From an uncultured bacterium (GTDB lineage Bacteria; Bacteroidota; Bacteroidia; Chitinophagales; Chitinophagaceae), in NCBI GenBank assembly GCA_903957405.1, contig CAJBPC010000104.1, positions 1 to 11,934 of the forward strand: a stretch of 11,934 bases of DNA, read 5' to 3'. The notes under the pieces were generated by a model. It did not search any database and was not told the origin of the DNA. It was given only the letters and a program-made list of their open reading frames with translations. A program made the position numbers and the translations under genes. Each line of letters starts with the position of its first letter. The stretch's first letter is position 1. Of this stretch, positions 6,943 to 11,934 are shown in pieces.

Positions 6943-9900
6943 TCATCTCCAGTTGATCACCAGTCTCAATGGCATCCAATTTAACTGAATCATCGCTATG
7001 TTCCAAGGCAATGTATTGAGCAACATGTCATATGCTTTCCGCTCCACGATGAGTTCCCAACGATCCTCCAGCAGATACAGCCGTCCTTCGCGCTGCAGGA
7101 ACGACTCCCTGAAGGTTTCCGGACGGGTGGTATTCATCTTTTCCCAGTTGCTGATGGCACCGACAAGCATTTTCCCGGTCAGCTCCTCCTCCTCTGGCTT
7201 GATATCCAGCACCGGGGGTATCGCCACGTCCTGTTCCGCACCGCAAAGCAGCTTGTTGAGCGAAAGATTGAACACATCCAATTCCGTCTTGCCGGTGACC
7301 ATATACTCCGTCAACTGAATGGCCTTGATCTTTTCATCCTCCCCGATGAAATTACGACCGTCTGTAAGATTCAGAAAATCAAAATATCGTCCCAGAAACG
7401 GCCATAACAATATCAAACCGGCATTCATGATGGTCGTGCCTTCGCCCGGCTGCAGCAATTCCGGTTCCACCGGCCCGGCTTCCTCGACTGCTTGCTGCTT
7501 TTTTTTCAGTTTTCGTTCCTTTTCGGGCAACGGAGCCCTCAATTCAGGCACAAGTACCAGCATCTCCTTCCACAAGTCACGCTCCGATACCACCATCTGG
7601 CTGATGGGAAGACTGTGGAAAAGGTCAAGCTCCTCCACGGATAGTTTATCCAGGATCCTGCGCACCAACGTGGCGAGGAGATCCACCGGATCCCGCAATT
7701 TCTGCGACAAGGCAGCCCAATGCTCAAGGATGATATCCCACTTGTCCTGCCGGCCGCGGGCACCGGCGAGCTTCCAGAAATCTATCCGGAAATGCCTGGC
7801 CGCCAGGCGACTGAACAGTTCAAGGGTCTGCATCAACGTCGGATGAATGACCATCAGAAAATCCTTCTCGAAGCCGGTGGCCATGAACCGCAAAATCCGC
7901 TTGCGGGACGACTGTCGCGCAGCACCGGCATGGAGCATCGCCCGGATCGCCTCGGGAGCCTTGGGGAGATATTCCCTGAGCCGCTCGTATAGATCCTTCT
8001 CGTTCAGCACCATCCCATGCGGCATGATGATCCCATTGTCGAGAAAATACGTGAATATCTCCTGAAAGTCATGCAGCGTCCGGCCCTCATATCGCATCAC
8101 CTGCATGACAAGATCGCGTATGGGTTTATAGCGGCTGGTCCGAAGCGGCAAAAGAGATCGGTCACGCAGGACATTCTTGGCCGCGAATTCCATTTCCCGG
8201 AAACGGAACATCTCCCGCAGGAATCCCGACACACGCATCTGCACCGGGACCGTCGGGCGATACCATATCTCCCTGAACGCCGCTAACAAAAGACCGATCC
8301 GCCGCTTGCCGGCATCCTTCAAAAAACGGCCCATCAAAAGGCCGATGAAGCCTGACACTTCTGGATCCGAAATATGCACTTTTAACGCATCAAGCAGGTG
8401 TGACCCGATCATTTCCGGGGTAAAAAGGTCAGGAATCCGATCGATCACAGAAGGTGCGAGAACAGGATGCCCCAACACGAAATCAAGCCCTCTGAGCCGG
8501 ATACGATCCTTCAGTTCCTCAACCGAAGACCTGCCGGCGAGGGTACCCTCCTCCAGGAACGCGATGATGTGCGCGTCGGTATCGACCCCGTCAGCGTCGT
8601 ACTGGCGGTCACGGATACCCGAAATACGGGCGTCACCGGACCTCGTCGCATCCGACCCGGCGGCCAGGGATTCCGCCCTGCCGCCCTCATGGCCTTCCGG
8701 AGGATCCTGCACCGAAACTTCCCCGTTGCTGCGGAACAGCGATTCCGGAAGACCGGCAGCGACTGCATGGGCACGCAGGGCTTCCCAGCCATCCCGACCA
8801 CGGAGCCCCGACTGACCGAAAACCCTGAACAGTGCGGTATGGATGCTTTCCGCCGAACCGAACTGCCAAAGCCTGTTGCGCATGACAGACCGGAGCAGGG
8901 AAGCACTGGCATCTCCGGCACCGGAAGCCTGGCCGGATCGTATCAGAAACCGCTGCCAACCCTTGATGACATCTGAAAACAAAGGACTTCGGGCGACCTT
9001 CCGGATCAGTTCCAACAAGGCCTCTGCGGTCTGTAGCCCGATGAGCTTACCGATGGCTGCGTCTCCCAAGACCCTTGATGTCATCCAAACGGAAAGGTGC
9101 CTGATTTGTCTTTCCGAGTCCTGATCCCTGCGCCCAAGCATCTCCACGAGGCTTCCGGGACGGAGTATCGATCGCTCCGCATCAGACCGGAAGTTTACAC
9201 CCGCCGGAGCCGGTGACGTTGCCGGATCCGCCATCCGGGCGTTCCACAACTCACCGAACATGACGCCATCGGCAGACAGCCGCCCCTCGAATGCACTCAA
9301 CAACAGATCCGCCGGTATGGGGTAACGGGTAAGGATACCCAATATCTTTTTGATCTCGCCGGAACGAAGCCTGCTGACGGGAATGAACTCCAGCATGAGG
9401 ATAAGGTGCAAAGTTGACTCATCCCGCACGGCGGAGATCCGGTCGCTCATCAGCATCTCCGCGATCCTCGCCCGGATCCTGAGTGCGGGTGTTCCGGGCC
9501 GGATGGATGACAGGAATGCCACCCATGCCGAGATGATATCCCGGAAAGCATCCGGGCTCAGACCGGCCCTGAAAGCGGACTGCAACGCCAACTCCGCCCC
9601 TTCTGCGGATGCCGAGGCCGCTGGAGATCTGGCGCTCCATGCATCCTCAAACGGCACGCCGTCGGATGTCCTCTGTCCGCGCAACGTCCTGAGCAAGAGC
9701 TCACGCGGTATGTCATAACGGTCAAGCACAACCGAAAAAATGAAGAGTTCCTTCGATGTGACCTTTCCCACCTGAATGAATTCCAGCATAATGATGCGGT
9801 GCAGGGACGCTTCATCCCTAACGGTCGACATCCGGTCGCTACCGAGGATCTCTTCGATCCTTGTCCGGATCCCCGTTGCCGTCATGCCCTGCAGGACGAC

Positions 9901-11934
9901 CGAAAGGTATCCCGTCCATGCCGCGATGACGGCCCGAAAAGCGGACTGCAATACAGGATCTGTCACCACTGGAGGCTCCGCCCCTTCGGCGGATGCCGAG
10001 GCCCCTGGAGATCTCGCGCTCCATGCATCCTCGAACGGCACACCGTCGGAAGTCCTCTGTCCGCGCAACGTCCTGAGCAAGAGCTCCCGCGGTATGTCAT
10101 AACGGTCAAGCACAACCGAAAAAATGAAGAGTTCCCTCGATGTGATCTTTCCCACCTGAATGAATTCCAGCATAATGATGCGGTGCAGGGACGCTTCATC
10201 CCTAACGGTCGACATCCGGTCACTCCCGAGGAGCTCCGCGATCCTTGTCCGGATCCCCGCTGCCGTCATGCCCTGCAGGACGACCGAAAGGTATCCCGTC
10301 CATGCCGCAATGATGTTCCGGAACGGAGCCTGCAAGGCCGGCTCCATCGTCCAGGGCGGCTCCGCCCCTTCGGCGGATGCCGTGGCCGCTGGAGATCTGG
10401 CGCTCCATGCATCCTCGAACGGCAGGCCGTCGGATGTTCTTTTTCCACGGAGTGCCTTCCACACGAGGTCCAGGGGGATATTGTACCGGTCAAGCATGAC
10501 CGAATACATCGCGAGCTCTCTCGACGGGATCCTTTGCACAGGTATGAGTTCACGGATGAGGATGCGGTGCAGGGATGCTTCATCCTTCACCATCGACATG
10601 CGGTTCCGCAGCAGAATTTCGGCGATCCGTGTCAGGTTGCGTCGTTCGTCCCTCCCCTGCCGGATGCTTGTCAGGTATGAAGCCCAGGCGAGGATGACGC
10701 GTCGGAATGCATGCGGCTGCAACGCCGTTCCGAAAGCCGGCGCCATGACGAGTTGCAGGAAATCGGGGATCCGCCCCGCATCCCGTGGGATTGGGGCATC
10801 TCGGGCGGGAGACATCCACAGCTCAGCGAAAGTGACCCCATCGGAAGATGTCCGTCCTCCGATAGTTTTTATCACAAGATCCTCCGGGATGTCATGCCGC
10901 TTAAGGTTGTCCATCAGCGTTTTAAGGTCCTCTGAACGAATGGCTTTCACCGGTATGAGCCCGAGCATGAAGATCCGGTGCAGGGATGCTTTATCTTTTA
11001 TGGTCGAAATCCGGTTTCGAATAAGGATCTCCGCGACCATTTCCCAGCTCCGTCGTTTGGTCATGCCGGGCTGTGAGGATCTCAGATAGCCGGCCCATGC
11101 GGCGATGACTTCCCTTAAGGCAGCCGGATCGAGGTCGGACCGCACAGCGGACGACAGGGTAAGGTCCATGATATCATCCCACTTCCTATGACCGGAGGCC
11201 GCCAGCAAAGGGATGCTCAGGCCCTCGGAGAGGGATACCGGCCTTGTCTGGTCGTCCAATGCGATCTCCATCACCTGCATGAAGGGCATGTACCCGTGTA
11301 TCACCAGTGTGGAGGCGAGCGCTTTGTTGAACCGCACAAGCGGCGGTTCATCTGACAGTATGTTCGGTCGCACGAATAACCTGCGCAGGAAAACTTCCTC
11401 TTGGATACTGACCCCTTTGGCGGCCGCCATCCATGCCCTCACCTGAGCCTGCAGGGTTTCGGAATTCGTCCCGTACCGCACCGATAATGCCTTGTACAAT
11501 CCTTGCCGATCGAGCCAGTCGGCCAGAAGATGCAAGCGGGAAGAACGATTTTCCTTTTTCACCAGCAAAAAGACGGCCTCATCATCCACGGAGAGTGTTT
11601 TCCGGATGTGATCCATCTTTTCCCCTGCCGGAGTTCCCGCATACGGATGTCCTTCGGGAAAAACCGCCTGCTCCAGGAGGGCCGATACCCAGGCGGAGGA
11701 TTCATTGATGGTTGCATCCGCTTGACCGGCAACGGAATACGACTTCCATGCGATCAGTTGCGGAGGCACTGACTTCCATGCCGATGCGGAGGATGGATCC
11801 TCTTTAAAGAGCTTCTTGAAGGCAGTTCGGCCGATCCGCCGCATGAGCATCACCGTGACATCCTCCAGTCGATTTGCAGAGAATAGTAAAAAGAAGGACG
11901 CACTCAGTTGCTGCTCTTCACCGGCACGGGCAAT
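6943..11934 (-). CDS. Contractile injection system tape-measure-like protein (CIS_TMP/Afp14-like), 5'-truncated by window edge
   Basis: The frame is open without a stop from the window edge to a TGA at 6945-6943, so at least 1663 residues are present and the true start lies outside. A GTG at 11853-11851 is an internal valine rather than a credible start, because sensible coding (AGEEQQLSASFFLLFSANRL) continues upstream of it. Counting residue 1 at 11934, the last ~165 residues (about 1499-1663) look like the C-terminal domain of the CIS_TMP family: LLWPFL at ~1509, KLLCG at ~1561, an NW-containing helix, LPW at ~1642 and a terminal VINWR. A Lys/Glu-rich linker (RKLKKKQQ) precedes it. The middle is a chain of helical repeats, listed separately. 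In Afp/PVC-type systems this protein is thought to set tube and sheath length during assembly in the cytoplasm. The AAA+ gene directly downstream matches the afp14-afp15 order. Family call is strong; the tape-measure role is taken from the family. Confidence 0.85.
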   Translation of the reverse strand: MARAGEEQQLSASFFLLFSANRLEDVTVMLMRRIGRTAFKKLFKEDPSSASAWKSVPPQLIAWKSYSVAGQADATINESSAWVSALLEQAVFPEGHPYAGTPAGEKMDHIRKTLSVDDEAVFLLVKKENRSSRLHLLADWLDRQGLYKALSVRYGTNSETLQAQVRAWMAAAKGVSIQEEVFLRRLFVRPNILSDEPPLVRFNKALASTLVIHGYMPFMQVMEIALDDQTRPVSLSEGLSIPLLAASGHRKWDDIMDLTLSSAVRSDLDPAALREVIAAWAGYLRSSQPGMTKRRSWEMVAEILIRNRISTIKDKASLHRIFMLGLIPVKAIRSEDLKTLMDNLKRHDIPEDLVIKTIGGRTSSDGVTFAELWMSPARDAPIPRDAGRIPDFLQLVMAPAFGTALQPHAFRRVILAWASYLTSIRQGRDERRNLTRIAEILLRNRMSMVKDEASLHRILIRELIPVQRIPSRELAMYSVMLDRYNIPLDLVWKALRGKRTSDGLPFEDAWSARSPAATASAEGAEPPWTMEPALQAPFRNIIAAWTGYLSVVLQGMTAAGIRTRIAELLGSDRMSTVRDEASLHRIIMLEFIQVGKITSRELFIFSVVLDRYDIPRELLLRTLRGQRTSDGVPFEDAWSARSPGASASAEGAEPPVVTDPVLQSAFRAVIAAWTGYLSVVLQGMTATGIRTRIEEILGSDRMSTVRDEASLHRIIMLEFIQVGKVTSKELFIFSVVLDRYDIPRELLLRTLRGQRTSDGVPFEDAWSARSPAASASAEGAELALQSAFRAGLSPDAFRDIISAWVAFLSSIRPGTPALRIRARIAEMLMSDRISAVRDESTLHLILMLEFIPVSRLRSGEIKKILGILTRYPIPADLLLSAFEGRLSADGVMFGELWNARMADPATSPAPAGVNFRSDAERSILRPGSLVEMLGRRDQDSERQIRHLSVWMTSRVLGDAAIGKLIGLQTAEALLELIRKVARSPLFSDVIKGWQRFLIRSGQASGAGDASASLLRSVMRNRLWQFGSAESIHTALFRVFGQSGLRGRDGWEALRAHAVAAGLPESLFRSNGEVSVQDPPEGHEGGRAESLAAGSDATRSGDARISGIRDRQYDADGVDTDAHIIAFLEEGTLAGRSSVEELKDRIRLRGLDFVLGHPVLAPSVIDRIPDLFTPEMIGSHLLDALKVHISDPEVSGFIGLLMGRFLKDAGKRRIGLLLAAFREIWYRPTVPVQMRVSGFLREMFRFREMEFAAKNVLRDRSLLPLRTSRYKPIRDLVMQVMRYEGRTLHDFQEIFTYFLDNGIIMPHGMVLNEKDLYERLREYLPKAPEAIRAMLHAGAARQSSRKRILRFMATGFEKDFLMVIHPTLMQTLELFSRLAARHFRIDFWKLAGARGRQDKWDIILEHWAALSQKLRDPVDLLATLVRRILDKLSVEELDLFHSLPISQMVVSERDLWKEMLVLVPELRAPLPEKERKLKKKQQAVEEAGPVEPELLQPGEGTTIMNAGLILLWPFLGRYFDFLNLTDGRNFIGEDEKIKAIQLTEYMVTGKTELDVFNLSLNKLLCGAEQDVAIPPVLDIKPEEEELTGKMLVGAISNWEKMNTTRPETFRESFLQREGRLYLLEDRWELIVERKAYDMLLNTLPWNIAMIQLNWMPLRLVINWR
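6947..6950 (-). promoter_or_regulatory. Shine-Dalgarno GGAG that decides the ATPase start
   Basis: On the minus strand GGAG is followed by nine bases (ATGAATCAA) and then ATG at 6937-6935, a normal spacing. It lies within the last codons of the tape-measure gene. It is too close to the ATG at 6946, where spacing is zero, to serve that codon. It is the clearest Shine-Dalgarno in the operon; the other genes show only weak or A-rich upstream sequence. Confidence 0.6.
8719..8979 (-). repeat. Degenerate sixth copy of the ~128-residue unit (partial)
   Basis: The stretch beginning FSDVIKGWQRFL keeps the signature F and W seven residues apart. An H follows 46 residues after the F (SAESIH, in place of EASLHRI), exactly as in the five clear units, and RNRLW stands in place of RNRMS. 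A LPESLF segment sits where the clear units have IPxxLL. The rest is too diverged to align by eye, so this is a probable ancient unit. A still weaker resemblance lies upstream of unit 1, around 11300-11450. Confidence 0.5.
9632..9925 (-). repeat. Near-identical DNA repeat, copy B
   Basis: Partner of 10016-10309. The longest shared runs lie around the shared GTATGTCATAACGGTCAAGC text (plus strand) and around the codons for DEASLHRIIMLEF. Differences are a mix of synonymous and conservative changes. A cluster of three differs near 9845-9852 against 10229-10236. Confidence 0.9.
10016..10309 (-). repeat. Near-identical DNA repeat, copy A (384 bp from copy B)
   Basis: This stretch matches 9632-9925 at a fixed offset of 384 bp. 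By eye there are about a dozen mismatches over roughly 290 bp, about 96% identity, and no indels. It covers the end of protein unit 3 of this orientation and the junction with its neighbour. Such identity between adjacent units points to recent tandem duplication or gene conversion. Confidence 0.9.

Larger units (their letters stand above)
9235..11118 (-). repeat. Five tandem protein repeats of ~128 residues inside the tape-measure-like gene
   Basis: Five in-frame units start at 11118, 10707, 10323, 9939 and 9546. Measured at the conserved H of the LHRI motif, the spacings are 137, 128, 128 and 131 codons, so the central units repeat every 384 bp exactly. Each unit reads roughly: F-R-x-V-I-x-A-W-x-x-Y-L, then I-A-E-I-L-x-x-x-R-M-S, D-E-A-S-L-H-R-I, E-F-I-P-V, L-x-R-Y-x-I-P, T-S-D-G-V-x-F-E-D-A-W. 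A Ser/Ala/Glu/Pro-rich linker (SARSPAASASAEGAE) joins the central units. The pattern looks like an alpha-helical solenoid module. Units 1 and 5 have diverged; units 2 to 4 are very similar, and 3 and 4 nearly identical. Unit boundaries are approximate to a few codons. Confidence 0.93.

Noticed and set aside
9799..11089. Long plus-strand open frames with internal repeats (9799-10680 and 10160-11089)
   Set aside because: They mirror the tandem units of the minus-strand gene. Their periodicity is inherited from that repeat, and their Cys/Arg/Ser-rich products look like antisense translation.

Overview
The window holds the 3' half of one operon, with every gene on the minus strand and transcription running from high to low coordinates. 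The clearest landmark is the last domain of the very large protein at 6943-11934. It carries the C-terminal hallmarks of the contractile injection system tape-measure family (CIS_TMP, Afp14-like): LLWPFL, a KLLCG motif, a conserved NW helix, LPW, and a final aromatic/basic tail. The next gene is an AAA+ ATPase, in the position Afp15-type ATPases occupy in extracellular contractile injection systems (eCIS). The host is most likely a Bacteroidota bacterium. The reasons are the DUF4407 membrane protein, the CIS_TMP style, weak A-rich ribosome-binding regions, and moderate GC. I cannot place it to genus.

Layout in transcription order. (1) 11934-6943: tape-measure-like protein, cut by the window edge, with five tandem units of about 128 residues. 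(2) 6937-5591: AAA+ ATPase. (3) 5530-4451: soluble protein with a PLD-like N-terminus that lacks HKD residues, two beta-sandwich/Ig-like domains and a basic amphipathic tail. (4) 4454-3354: DUF4407 inner-membrane protein with a long coiled-coil loop carrying four cysteines. (5) 3352-2060: secreted protein with a signal peptide and GOLD-like beta domains. (6) 2063-345: lipobox-bearing GH18-like protein with a destroyed catalytic motif and three C-terminal membrane helices. (7) 324-67: small protein with two membrane helices. Junctions are tight: 5 nt, 60 nt, ATGA overlap, 1 nt, ATGA overlap, 20 nt. This supports a single, partly translationally coupled transcript.

Together the first two genes are the assembly end of a CIS locus (length control and ATPase). 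Sheath, tube and baseplate genes are expected beyond position 11934. The last five genes do not look like the usual eCIS cap, fibre or toxin genes. They form a set of envelope proteins spanning cytoplasm, inner membrane and periplasm. My inference is that they form an accessory module that anchors or couples the injection system to the host cell envelope, perhaps with the catalytically dead GH18 domain recognising cell-wall glycan. This is a hypothesis from gene order and domain content. I see no RNA genes, insertion sequences or CRISPR arrays.
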